A stretch of DNA of 64,000 nucleotides from Holothuria scabra (Eukaryota > Echinodermata > Holothuroidea > Aspidochirotida > Holothuriidae), in NCBI GenBank assembly GCA_037179385.1, contig CM074195.1, positions 28,476,222-28,540,221 of the forward strand, read 5' to 3'. The translations under genes and the position numbers were made by a program. Position 1 is the stretch's first letter, and every line of letters starts with the position of its first letter. Positions 9,320-19,893 of this stretch are shown here, one piece after another. The notes below the pieces were generated by a model. That model saw nothing but the letters and a program-made list of their open reading frames with translations. It made no database searches and was not told the origin of the DNA.

Positions 9320-9624
9320 TTAAAGGAGCAGTTCTCTCACCCTAGACAGTACCAATTCTCCTAACCTTCTTACTTCAGCCCCTCCCACAATTGTCTAAAA
9401 TTCATCCTCATCCAGATACAATCTCAGTTTATTGCTTCTAGGTGAGTATAGAAAAACTCAATTTATATAATCAAAACACTCTCAGCACTGTTCATGCTGT
9501 GTAACATATACTTTGGTACTCTGCATTGTTTGAATTAGCTGTCAATCAAAGAGCTGAGACAATTGAGAATTTCGGTACCCGGGTATCAAAATTGCAGTTT
9601 GGGGTGAGAGGTTTGGCCCTTTAA
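9320..9624. mobile_element. TTAA MITE, family A, copy 1
   Basis: This non-autonomous DNA element of about 297 bp (9324-9620) is flanked by TTAA on both sides. One end reads AGGAGCAGTTCTCTCACC and the other AGTTTGGGGTGAGAGGTTTGGCCCT, an inverted pair. The interior has the family words CATCCTCATCCAGA and GTCAATCAAAGAGCTGAG. A TTAA target duplication is the hallmark of piggyBac-type transposition. Other copies are at 11543, 13613, 13728, 15607, 43506, 55969 and 56938. Confidence 0.85.
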
Positions 9625-10234
9625 TGTACCCTTCACTAACACCCTTGTTGAAATAACCAGAATCAAGTAAATATTCCCCTTTGTTCTACACTTTTGAAAC
9701 TTAAAGGGAAATACTGTGTTTACAATGCACCAATATGACATATAAAGAAAATAGCTATTTTCATTATCAAAACAAAAAAAGAAGCAATGTTTTTTTCTTT
9801 TATTTTTTGATCTTCAAATTTCATTTGGAGGTGGGAGCAAGTGGGAGGAAAAGGCCTTTGTCTGTTGCTGGTTCAAATCAAGTTTAGGGCCACTGCTTTG
9901 CCCTTTAACAACATTTTTGTCTCACAATGTGAAATAGCTCGCAACTGCCACTTGGGGTGCAATATCAAAAGCAAAACTGAATTTAGATTTGAAAAGAGCA
10001 GTTATATAATAGACAAATTTACTCTTAATACTTCCACTGATCATATTGGTCAGTCTTTAAAACAAATCACCAAACCAAAATTTCTAAATACTTCCCCCTT
10101 CCCTTGAGATTCCCTGCCCCTTTGAAGTTCCAATTTTTTGCATAGAGCTGCCCATCTGGGGGATAATGTGGCAGCTTTTAACCATGTAGCAAGGATCGAA
10201 GAATAGCAAAGATTCATAATACAGATTTACTTAC
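9625..10234. other. LRRC23 intron 3, proximal part
   Basis: Intron immediately downstream of LRRC23 exon 3 on the minus strand. No further leucine-rich-repeat exon and no repeat were recognised. Confidence 0.45.
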
Positions 10235-10488
10235 ATGATAAATTTAGTGATTCCAGTAAAGGGTGGTTTACACCCTCTGATGAGGTGATACGATTGTTTG
10301 AGAAGCTGGCATTCTGGAGATAGGGGAGTTCATCAAGTTTGGCCGAAGTGAGCAGGTTCCTGTCGCAGCGCAGAGTCAAAAGGTGAGTGAGGGAATTTAA
10401 CGCAGATATATCCTTCAACATATTTGCTGACAAGTCCACATATCTAAGGTGAATATATGAGCTAAGAATGTTGATGTCTGTTATTTCC
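10235..10488 (-). CDS. LRRC23: LRRC23 coding exon 3 (leucine-rich repeats)
   Basis: This 254-bp exon, read on the minus strand, is bounded by a pyrimidine tract and TTTCAG (AG at 10490-10489) and the strong donor GTAAGT (GT at 10234-10233). It encodes about 84 residues of leucine-rich repeats: SYIHLRYVDLSANMLKDIS, then LTHLLTLRCDRNLL, ELPYLQNASFSNNRITSSEG and HPLLESLNLS. This agrees closely with vertebrate LRRC23 (SYIHLRYVDIS, ELPYLQIASFAYNQIT, HPRLETLNL). LRRC23 is a component of the radial spoke 3 head in motile cilia and sperm flagella. The exon starts in phase 2, completing the Lys codon opened by exon 2, and ends in phase 1. The following exons should hold the remaining repeats and lie beyond position 1. 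Confidence 0.95.
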
Positions 10489-10599
10489 CTGAAACAAAAA
10501 AAGAAGAACAGAAATAGAAAAAAAATCACTTTGTCAGAAATGCTTTCAAACTTTATGTAGGCATATCAAGCCATGTTGTTATAAACATGGAAGTACTTT

Positions 10600-10830
10600 G
10601 ACCAACTGCATGGTCAAGTGGTTAGAGCATCAATCTGACTTGCAGTAAGGGGGATGGGTGTTCCAGTCCTGGCAAGGTCATACCAAAGGTTTTAAAACAG
10701 ACCCTGTTGCCATTGTGCTTGGTGCTCAGCATATGCAATGGAGTAGGGGAAACAAGGCAGTGAGCCACAACTGGAATAAAGGCTGTAGCTGGCTCAACTT
10801 GAACCAAATGGTTGGACTGCAGTAAAACTC
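10600..10830 (+). repeat. tRNA-derived SINE
   Basis: The head has pol III promoter-like boxes: TGGTCAAGTGGTTAGAGC (A box, near 10611) and GGTGTTCCAGTCCTGG (B box, near 10658). A family body follows, with AACAAGGCAGTGAGCCACAA near 10750. The same body in reverse lies at about 55600-55800. The head resembles a tRNA but lacks a credible anticodon arm, so this is a SINE, not a tRNA gene. Confidence 0.75.
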
Positions 10831-11172
10831 CATCTAATCTACCCTAACTAAGCTTCAATGAATTACTTTTCAAGTTAGCACTATACGCAATGGGTATAGT
10901 GCTAATTGGGGGAAGGGGGGAGGTGGCATGTCCCATTACCATTAGGTTGCTAGCCCCCCTTCTTTCAGTTACAGAGGTCTGGCAAATGAAGGCAAATACA
11001 TTTCCTGCTGTTGTCACATTTTACTCTAATTCCATGTTAACTACATATGTACACAGGCTCACTGGAAGTTTCAGAAATACAGCAGAAATTGGTAAAATCC
11101 TCTCCTAACTCTGCTCTATCATGGAAATACCTCCGAGGTAGTACTTCCATGGCTCTATGTCCATTCCATCAT

Positions 11173-13123
11173 GCTACAGACAGTGGCGGAGCTGCCATAT
11201 GGTCAGGGGGGGGCGATCGCCCCCCCTGACGGACCAAAATCGTCTGTTGGCGCCCTTTTTAGGTTTTTAACATACTTTACTCTTGCACCATTACTGCAAA
11301 AGATACAATTTAATAGCATTGTTTTAAGGCAAAGATAACAAAATGCTCAATCAGCCACCAGTAACTGTACTATCTGCACATTATTCTGATGAAAAGGGTC
11401 GCCTTCTGTAATATAGGGATAGGTTTTGCCGAAACGTATTGTCATGCTTTGTACGCACTAATGAATGTTGTCGCTGTGCTAAGTTCATTGCTTCCACACC
11501 AAACATGATTAAAAGCTTACAAAATACACAGACTGACATTAAAGGGCCAAACCTCTCACCCCAAACTACAATTTTGGTACCCGGGTACCAAAATTCTCAA
11601 TTGGCTCAGCTCTTTGATTGACAGCTAATTCAAACAATGCATAGTGCCAAAGCTTATATTGCAGAATTTGAACAGTACTTAGAGTGTTTTGATTACATAA
11701 ATTGAGTTTTTCTAGACTCATCCTAAAGCAAAACTGAGATTATGTCTGGATGAGGATGAATTTCAGAAGTACAATTGTGGGAGAGGCTTAAGTAAGAAGG
11801 TTAGGAGAATTGGTACTGTTTGGGGTGAGAGAACTGGGTCTTTAAATTCACCCTCCCGCCCAATAAGAGATGTTGCAAAGGGCGAGACAATATCTGTAGC
11901 AAAAATAGCCCTCTTGTGTCGGAGATAATTGTCAACATAGACAATAAAAAAGAGTTGATAATGATACCAAAATAGTTTCCACAACATTTTTCAAAATCAT
12001 TTTTTGAAGAGAACATTCAGGTTAAAATAAAATAAAACTTTTATCAAAGTGGTAATGGTTTAAGAGTTTCAATGAGCCGTTTCCATTTTGCTTTTCTTCA
12101 AGTGACCATTCTCATGATAAATGGCTATTTCTAACATTGCACGATAATCCCATGAAAATGCTCATTTCTGTTCTTCCATGGTCTCAAAAGACAGGAAATT
12201 GCATCAAATAAGCTTAGGTTTAGACTACTTTTATTTATCATGAATTCGGTATCTAGAGAGCCAAACAGACCTCTTGTCTGGGCTATTTCTTTAAATGTAC
12301 TTAATTAATGACTATTTCAGAGTGGTCACATGGTATGAATTGCGTCAATTCATGTTTCTTCGTGTACTAATCTTGATTTCCAGATGCCAAAAATGTACAC
12401 CTGATGGTGATTAATTTCTATAATTTTTTTCTCTGTGTATGATTGCTTGCCCTATTTAGCTCTAGCAGGGTAAATCTTTATCTTCACATAGTAGCCCATT
12501 ATTACATTAAAATCTTAAATCGAGACCTGACAATAACACGCAAAATATAATGACTGCCCTCATGCTAGAATCTGAAAGAGAGGGATAGAAAAATGGGCCA
12601 TGGGCATCCACAGGTAGGGGCAAAGGGGGAACTTGCCCTACCCTGGAAAATAAAAAAAAAAACCTGAAAAAACGAGGACAACAGGAAGAAAAAAACGAAG
12701 AAAAATTAACATCAATATTTCCTAATAGTTCACTCAGTGTTTTCCCTATTTATATGCGGTAAATAGGCTTTAGAAATGTCATTTCCAGCGATATGAGAGG
12801 CATTTGGGGCCAAAATTTTCTTGCGCTCCACGCCAACTCATGGTGGCTCAGAGCTTTTCCCCCAGAAAGAATTAAGTCCCCCACCTCTGAATTTTCTTCC
12901 ACAGTGGCCCATGGATAGAAAACTTAAACATGTTTTAATAAAGAAATTTGCTGAGGAGAAATGGCAAAGAAGTCCCTACCAGCTGCAGAAAATCAAACGG
13001 AAAGTCTGAAAAGTTGTGACTCTGATCGTGCTAAGGCTCAGGGTATTTACTCCTTCACAGTGCCCCTGCTGACCATTTTCGCCCCTTCCGACCGAAACCC
13101 CTAGCTCCGCCACTGGCTATAGA
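11173..13123. mobile_element. Non-autonomous hAT element with 8-bp target duplication
   Basis: The element is 11181-13115 (about 1.9 kb). Its terminal inverted repeats are CAGTGGCGGAGCT and AGCTCCGCCACTG. It is flanked by GCTACAGA on the left and GCTATAGA on the right, an 8-bp duplication with one mismatch, which fits the hAT superfamily. No transposase frame is visible. A family A TTAA MITE is nested at 11543-11841. Near the left end is a GC palindrome at 11202-11230. Confidence 0.85.
11539..11845. mobile_element. TTAA MITE, family A, nested in the hAT element
   Basis: The 299-bp element (11543-11841) starts AGGGCCAAACCTCTCACCCC, ends ...GGTGAGAGAACTGGGTCT, and is flanked by TTAA. Because it sits inside the hAT element, it inserted later. 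Confidence 0.88.
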
Positions 13124-13608
13124 CCTGTCAAAGGATTACCACTGGTATGTAGGGTTACATAAGGTAAGAAGGGGGTGAAGCAGGGCAATGTTGGTTATTT
13201 ATTCTTACATCACTATCTGTGTTCTTCTTTAGTTATGAAAATGCAGTCATATTTAAGTTGCTCTAAAAAAATCTTTGTGTAACCATTATTTTGGGGGAGT
13301 GTTTTATATTTGCTTTTTTTTTCAAACTTCTTCTTTTTTTTGCAAACTTCTTCTCTCTCCTTTTCCATTTCAGGCTGAATATCAGTATTATAGCTTGTGA
13401 TATGTTTCTTTTTTCTCTCTTAATTTCTATATGAAATTGTAATTAATGGTAATTCTTTTGTTGTTAAATGGAAATAATTCAAGGAAACAAGCAAACATGC
13501 CAAACAATATTCAATTTTAATTGGCAGTCAATCCACTAAACCTCCTCACATTATGATTGTATTATTCAATTCAATGACATTTGAACTAAGATACAAATGA
13601 TGAAAAAC
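13116..13608. other. Non-coding, pyrimidine-rich
   Basis: Contains T- and CT-rich runs (about 13312-13365). No exon or element was seen. Confidence 0.4.
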
Positions 13609-14204
13609 TTAAAGGCCCAATTCTCTCACCTCAAACAATACCAATTCTCCTAACCTCCTTACTTATGCCCCTCCACAACTGTATGAAATTCATCCTCATC
13701 CAGACACAATCTCAGTTTATTGCTTAAAGGGCCAAACCTCTCACCCCAAACTACAATTTTGGTACAGGGGTTCCGAAATTCTCAATTGGCTCAGCTCTTT
13801 GATTGACAGCTAATTCAAACAATTCAGAGTGCCAAAGCTTATATTACACAGTATGAACAGTACTGAGAGTGTTTTCATTATATAAATTGAGTTTTTCTGT
13901 ATTCACCTTGAAGCAATAAACTGAGATTGTATCTGGATGAGCATGAATTTCAGACAATTGTGGGAGGGGCTTCAGTAAGAAGGTTAGGGGAATTGGTACT
14001 GTGTTTTGGGTGAGAGAAGTGGGCCTTTAAGGGTGAATATAGAAAAGCTCAATGTGTATAATCAAAAACACTCACACCACAGTTCATGCTGTGTGATATA
14101 AGCTTTGGTACTTTTCATTGTTTAATTGGCAGTCAATCAAAAAGCTAAGCCAACTGAGAGTTTCTGTTACCTCATACAAGAAGTATGGAAGATTAGCCCT
14201 TTAA
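13609..14204. mobile_element. TTAA MITE family A, outer copy split by an inner copy
   Basis: The outer copy (13613-14200, TTAA at 13609-13612 and 14201-14204) is interrupted exactly at TTAA 13724-13727. Its left part ends TTTATTGC and its right part resumes GGGTGAATATAGAAAAGC at 14031. Uninterrupted copies read continuously across this join (TTTATTGCTTCAGGGTGAG at 15712). Confidence 0.92.
13724..14030. mobile_element. TTAA MITE family A, inner copy
   Basis: The 299-bp element (13728-14026) is inserted in another member of its own family, with TTAA at both flanks. It starts AGGGCCAAACCTCTCACCCC and ends ...GAGAGAAGTGGGCCT. Confidence 0.92.
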
Positions 14205-15602
14205 AGTGCTGGACAAAGAATTGCATACTGCTAAAATCAAATGTATGATTACATAAATTAGCATTTGAATTTTTTCTCGGGTGATAGACCCATGCATGAA
14301 TTCAGTTGGTTTTATTTGTTAGTTTACCCCTCAAATTCCAACCTTCTAGTTCAATCTAGCAGTGCCCATGGCCCTTTTCCAGTTGTAGGGCACTGGGTTG
14401 TTTTCCCAAATACATTGCTTATGCAGATCATCACAATGGCACGTATGGGGTCCACTGGGCATAACTCTCACTCACAGGGCCTGGGGATGGAGCCCCATGC
14501 AGGGTCATACCAAAGACTTCAAAAATGGAACCTACCCATACACACATACTGCTGTTCTATGTGCTGCTAACACAAGGTGAATACCATGTGCTGCATACTA
14601 TGTGGATTTTGGAATTTTTCACATATTTTAAAGGTTTAACCATGGCGGTTTTATAGTGTTTTCTAAATGGGAGAAGAATTAATTTTTTTACATAAACTTT
14701 GCAGCAAAGGCCACTTTTGAACATAAGATATTTCCTTTTTGAAAGGTTACTATCTTCCCTCAAGTAATTTTTGCTCATTGTATACATCCCGAGATGTTGC
14801 AAAATGGGCACTTTGCCTCAGAATGCTTATGTTTTCTTTGTAAATGAACACATTGTTTGCACTTGAAATTTGATATAGTGTTGTCATGTTTTTAAAATTA
14901 TTCATATAGATTTACTATAGTGTTAAACTGTGCTATAACAATATCTGATGTTGCAATTGAACTTTTTTTTAATTTATTCCATGAAGCAGTATAAACATTT
15001 ATAAAGAAATATTATACCGATCAATTTGCCAAGATGCCATCACATAATTCCCATCATGCACTGTGGAAAGTACTACAGAATATATTTCTGTCCTTAGTAT
15101 TCAGGCAAGACAACAGAGACCAGGGGTTTTCACTTCCTCAGTATTTTATTTTATTTTATTTTATTTTATTTAATAGATGTAGCCCCACAATATGTTTGTA
15201 ATTCAATATTTCCCTTTTCTCTCAAACAGCTTTTCCTTGTTTAAGGTCATTCAACCTTACTAGTCTTAAGCTGGTGTTCACATTCAAGTTCAAGTTCATT
15301 TTATTTTCTGTTTAACTTCCAAAGAGGTATCAGAAACTCAACATAAGTTTATAAATGTACATACATGGCACAAAAAAATACAGCACCACTCAGACATAAG
15401 AAAGAAAAAGGAAAAGAAAAAACAAAGAAAGAAAAAAAATCTCAACCCTTTTGCAGCCACTTACATAATATTACATTCCCTGAAAAGTTTCCATCCACAG
15501 CCATATAAGTATACATTACATAAAATTACCATTTTTTTTTGACCTTGGCTAAAAAGGGAATTGCTACAGTAATGGACACTGGCTGTGAAAATGTTAAAAG
15601 GG
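14205..15602. other. Intron with SINE fragment and (TTTTA)n
   Basis: About 14370-14435 matches part of the SINE body in reverse (CCAGTTGTAGGGCACTGG, then GTTGTTTTCCCAAA). A (TTTTA)n microsatellite spans about 15142-15174, and A-rich runs lie near 15405-15440. No coding exon was recognised. Confidence 0.5.
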
Positions 15603-15920
15603 TTAAAGGCCCAGTTGTCTCACTCCAAACAGTAACAATTCTCCTAACCTTCTTACTTAAGTCCCTCCCACAATTGTCTGAAATCCATCCTTATCCAGTC
15701 CCTATCTCAGTTTATTGCTTCAGGGTGAGTATAGAAAAGCTCTACAGTGTATGTGTATAACCAAAACACTCTCAGTACAGTTCATGCTGTGTAATATAAG
15801 CTTTGGTAATCTGCATTGTTTGAATTAACAGTCAATCAAAAAGCTGGGCCAATGGAGAGTTTCTCTACCCCCTCCCCCCCACAAGAAGTATAGTTGGGGT
15901 GAGAGGATTGGCCCTTTTAA
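15603..15920. mobile_element. TTAA MITE, family A
   Basis: The element (15607-15916) starts AGGCCCAGTTGTCTCACTCC and ends ...GGGGTGAGAGGATTGGCCCT, between TTAA sites. Its right half has diverged, with a C-rich run near 15877. Confidence 0.85.
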
Positions 15921-17535
15921 ATGCAGTGTGCAAAATGCTGTACCTCCTATGTTTATGTATAATATATGTTATATGTTTCCAAAGGTACCTTTAGGAAAAG
16001 CTCTATGTTTTCACTTAATTGTCAAATTTTTCATAACATTTCAAATTTTCAGTCCCACTCCCCTTCCTGTCCTGCAGTTGTTAATTTGTCCCTATAAATG
16101 GAAAAAAAGGTGTTTTTAAAAAAATTGCTCTATACCTCTATTTTAAAGTATGTATATATTTTGGAATTAGTTGTGGAAGAATCAAATAAATGAAAATGAG
16201 GTGAAATTTCATTTCTTTAAAATGCCTGAAAGAATACTAGAAATGGTGTCTTGTGATCATGTCACTCCCACAAATCTTTCCCCCACCCTTTAAGAATGCC
16301 ACTGGATTTTCCCCACCCAATTTAAAGGAACAGGTGGGCTTTTAACTTTTTTTCTGTTTTCTTCATTATAAGTCATGATAAATGTTTTAATACATGTATT
16401 CTAATCACATGACAAAAACATTGGTAGGTGTCATGATAAGAATGACTGGGACAACTGAAATCCTTTTAAAGTACATTGGCACTAATTAAGGTACAAATTG
16501 TTCAAAACAAAATGGGAAGGAGGAAAAGAGAAGCATTTGGTTTAATTAACCTACTGAATACATAATTTCCTATAGATAACACTGACTACATCTGCACAAT
16601 AAAACTTACATACTGGGGGAGTAAAATTTGTTGTCATAGTGTCCATGATTACTGTCCCATTATATAACACAAATGCTCCCTATGGAGGCATACAATTATT
16701 GACAAGGGACATTTTTCCTACATTTGCTTGGTCCATGAAACTTGTGGTATCTTTCCCTCTTCCCCTTTCTTGACAATCTGACTTAAACAAAGATATAGGT
16801 AATGGAAGGTATTCAAGAAAGGTGGTTGAAACAATAAAGAACAGAGAATATTGTTGTCATAAAAGTCCAAGCCTGACTGTACCTTGAATGCACCATTAAA
16901 TGCTCATACCGGTAGCTAAGATCCAGGACAAAATTAATGGGATATTTTTGGACATTTTAAGGGTAGTTGTTGACATGTGAGTAAAGTGCCCTGATTTTGC
17001 TTGGCAGTTAAAGGGTAGATTTCTCAACAAAAAATCTGTTGGAATTATGTCAATATCCTGTTCTCGAGATATATACTTTTCAAAGTCTGAGTGTGTTTGG
17101 AACAACTTTTTGTTTATACTAAAATAATGAATAGTGTGAAGTGTTGCACAGTGTTGACCTGTCTTCTGTTAATCCTACATAATTATCTCTTAAAATTATT
17201 CATCAGATAATATATGGTTTGGTATATGACACCGATGATTTTCAAGGACACAAGTTAAACTTCCAGAATGACACAATCAGGACATTCTAATGTCACAACT
17301 GTCATTGAAATGAAGATTGTAAAACAAAGGATAACATTAGCCACATATGACATGTCCCTGTATTGATATCACAAGATTTGTACATTTAGCAAATGTTTAA
17401 ATGCATGCTTAAGAGCAAATCAGAAAATATCCCATTAAATAGTTAATTTTTGATGGAAGTATTAGCTATTTTGGGGGCTTTCAATGCTTTTTACATCAAA
17501 TCCCCAACTTTGTCATTTTCATGCATGTCCCTAAA
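15921..17535. other. LRRC23 intron 2, no recognised element
   Basis: AT-rich intron. Open frames are short and show no family character. Confidence 0.4.
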
Positions 17536-17851
17536 TCTTTAAGAACTGAATGACATTCATTACATGAAATAGCTCTTACCAAAACTGCCCATCACTAAAG
17601 AGTCTAAAACACACCTTTTGGGCATCTAAGTCAGGTCTTGATGTTCACACCTACAGTTTATAGCCATTCCAACCCTAAAATCAATAAAAATATGATAGAA
17701 ACCTTTAAGCATCGAAGTGCCTATAAACTGACTGGATGTTAACATCAAGTTAAAACATGACTTATCACCCAAAAGTCAGGTTTTAAACCATTAAGTGGTA
17801 GACAGTTATAGTTTAGGGCTATTTCACGTAATGTTATGAACATTAAAGACA
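17536..17851. mobile_element. Fold-back element with ~115-bp inverted arms
   Basis: The left arm (TCTTTAAGAACTGAATGACA..., with ACATGAAATAGC near 17562) is roughly the reverse complement of the right arm (...GGGCTATTTCACGTAATG to CATTAAAGA at about 17851). The arms share further words: TTTTGGGCATCTAAGTCAGG against the complement of TGACTTATCACCCAAAAGTC. They have diverged by substitutions and small indels. There is no open frame, and the transposon class is not clear. Confidence 0.65.
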
Positions 17852-19199
17852 TCTTTCTACACCCCTACCTTTCTACATTACCCCCTGCAGGGTGGGGGAA
17901 AATTGCATGAGTAGGGACTATACTGTAGCTGCCTTGTCAGCAAATTCTAAAATTAAAATCAGGCCTCAACAAAGGTAAGTAGAAGTTTCAGAGTGTAAGA
18001 CTGATATCACTCACTTTTGAAATTTACATTTTTAACTTAAGACTCCTATAAATTGGTGAAAATACATTCCTAGAGTACATTTTAGAGCTCTGACCCTCCT
18101 CAAGGTTGAGTGAGATTGTCCAATCCCTGGCAGGAGTTGCAGCTCACAATTTTCATAAAAAAAGTAAAGTTATGCATAATGTAGTGAAATGTTTAGATAG
18201 AGACTGCATTAAAAAACATTGAGTGACAGTAACACAAGACATAATAAATGCAGAAATGGTTTAATCATGGTTACTGCTTTAAACATCCAAAGAAGTTTTC
18301 AATGTTACATTTGACAGAATTATATGACTCTTTAAACATGGAAGAATGTCGTGGTTCTTTTGTCTTATGTTCACATGTTCATGGTGACAATTTTAACAAA
18401 GGATAGAGGAGAATAATTGGAGGATCTCACCTTATATCCCTTCTTTCCTCCACCCCCCCCCCCCCCCCGTCCCCCAAAAATGAAAAAAAATAGTAAAGTT
18501 TGAAAGAAGGAGTAAGTAGGATTTATGGCAATTGATCATTTGAAAGCCTGTAATTGCTGCAAATTGCCAAATCTTGTAAAGCACCAGGGATTTCAGATTC
18601 TAACCAGTTATTGACTGAATTCTAATTAGCATACCAAATACTTGAAATGTTTCTTCATCCCATCTGTTTTCAGCAGACCATGTCATGATAAATTTTCACT
18701 GACAAATTTAAAGATTTTTTTTTGTGACTGCCACTATTTGTGTAACTTCCAAAAGAGGAGTCAAATAAATTAAACAACATCTGGTTACTGGTACATGCAC
18801 AGATAACAGACAGATAGGAATCAATAGTTCTGACTTTTCTGGCGGTATTTTCACCTTTGTTTAAAACAGTGTAATCAATTTCCGTGCATAAGTTTGACTC
18901 TGTTAATTCAAATCCTTGAGCAGTTAAAATTAATTAACAGATATCTGAATGCTTGATTGGAATAACACAGGTTTTAACTTAACCACCATACTATATAGCA
19001 GGATAGAAAAGTGAAGATCAATGGCTTTTTCATTGTTTGTTAAAGTATTATGTCCTTTAACATTATTGTTTCCAACAGATGAAGGGAACAGGGCAGGGGA
19101 TGAACAATTCTTGCACACACTGTAATCCCCATTGCCCTTCAATAATTTCAACAATCACAATATGAGTAGTGGTGCACCTTTTGCCCAACCCCTCCTGGG
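17852..19199. other. LRRC23 intron 2 with a C homopolymer
   Basis: A C-rich run of about 18-20 bases lies near 18449-18468, next to pyrimidine tracts. Nothing else was recognised. Confidence 0.4.
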
Positions 19200-19505
19200 A
19201 TGCATTTATGGCCTGGCCCACCTGAGCATAGGCCCAGGGCCCTCTTCCTCCACCCCCCCCACACACAGATCTGGATGTCCAAAAGTGGAGGTAAAAGACA
19301 GGGTGCCTTTGTCTATTCAACAATGGTCAACATCTTTCCATAAAATATATGGGCCTGTCTACCTGAACATAGCCCCAGGACCCTCTTACCCCTCCCCTCC
19401 CCACATCCACATTTGGGTCAACAAAAGTGGGGATAAAATACAGGGTACCCTTTGTCCATTTAACAATGGTCACCAACTTCCATATTAAATATACGGGCCT
19501 ACCTA
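19200..19505 (+). repeat. Tandem repeat, ~144-bp period, about two units
   Basis: The block GGCCTGGCCCACCTGAGCATAG...CCACCCCCC...AAAAGTGGAGGTAAAAGACAGGGTG recurs with changes from about 19345 (GGGCCTGTCTACCTGAACATAG) and starts a third time near 19489. The overlapping plus-strand open frame is repeat-derived. Confidence 0.7.
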
Positions 19506-19649
19506 TAACCAGGAAGTATTTAATGTCACAATTTTCCCCAAACTATTCTGGCCAACTGAATTATAGCACAAAGACCTGATGAAGGGTCTATTGATGTGAA
19601 AATGTGATAACTGATAGAGACAGTGTAAAGACTACATTAAAAATGTGAT

Positions 19650-19893
19650 AAAGGGAAGAGAAGTCTCACCAACTTGAAAAAGTGTAATACACTGTCCTGT
19701 TTCATGATTGGCTCTTCAGGGTCATGTGACAGTATTTTTTTTTTACAAATATGAAATTTTCTGGGAGTCACTGCTTGGTTAACCTTTAATATGCAAGACT
19801 GAAGTCCTAAAATATTATGAAAAATATTTTAAAGAGAAAATTGTGAGATTTAGCTTTGCTTTAAAATAAGTTTAGGTTGACTGCTCTTGCAGT
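19650..19893. mobile_element. MITE family C
   Basis: The left end is AAAGGGAAGAGAAGTCTCACCAACTT and the right end AAGTTTAGGTTGACTGCTCTTG, a degraded inverted pair. The interior has the family words CCTGTTTCATGATTGGCT and GTGAGATTTAGCTTTGC. It is related to the copies at 30968 and about 63660. Confidence 0.7.

Noticed and set aside
10605..10675. tRNA gene
   Set aside because: A and B boxes are present but no credible cloverleaf or anticodon stem, and the body recurs at 55600-55800; it is a SINE head.
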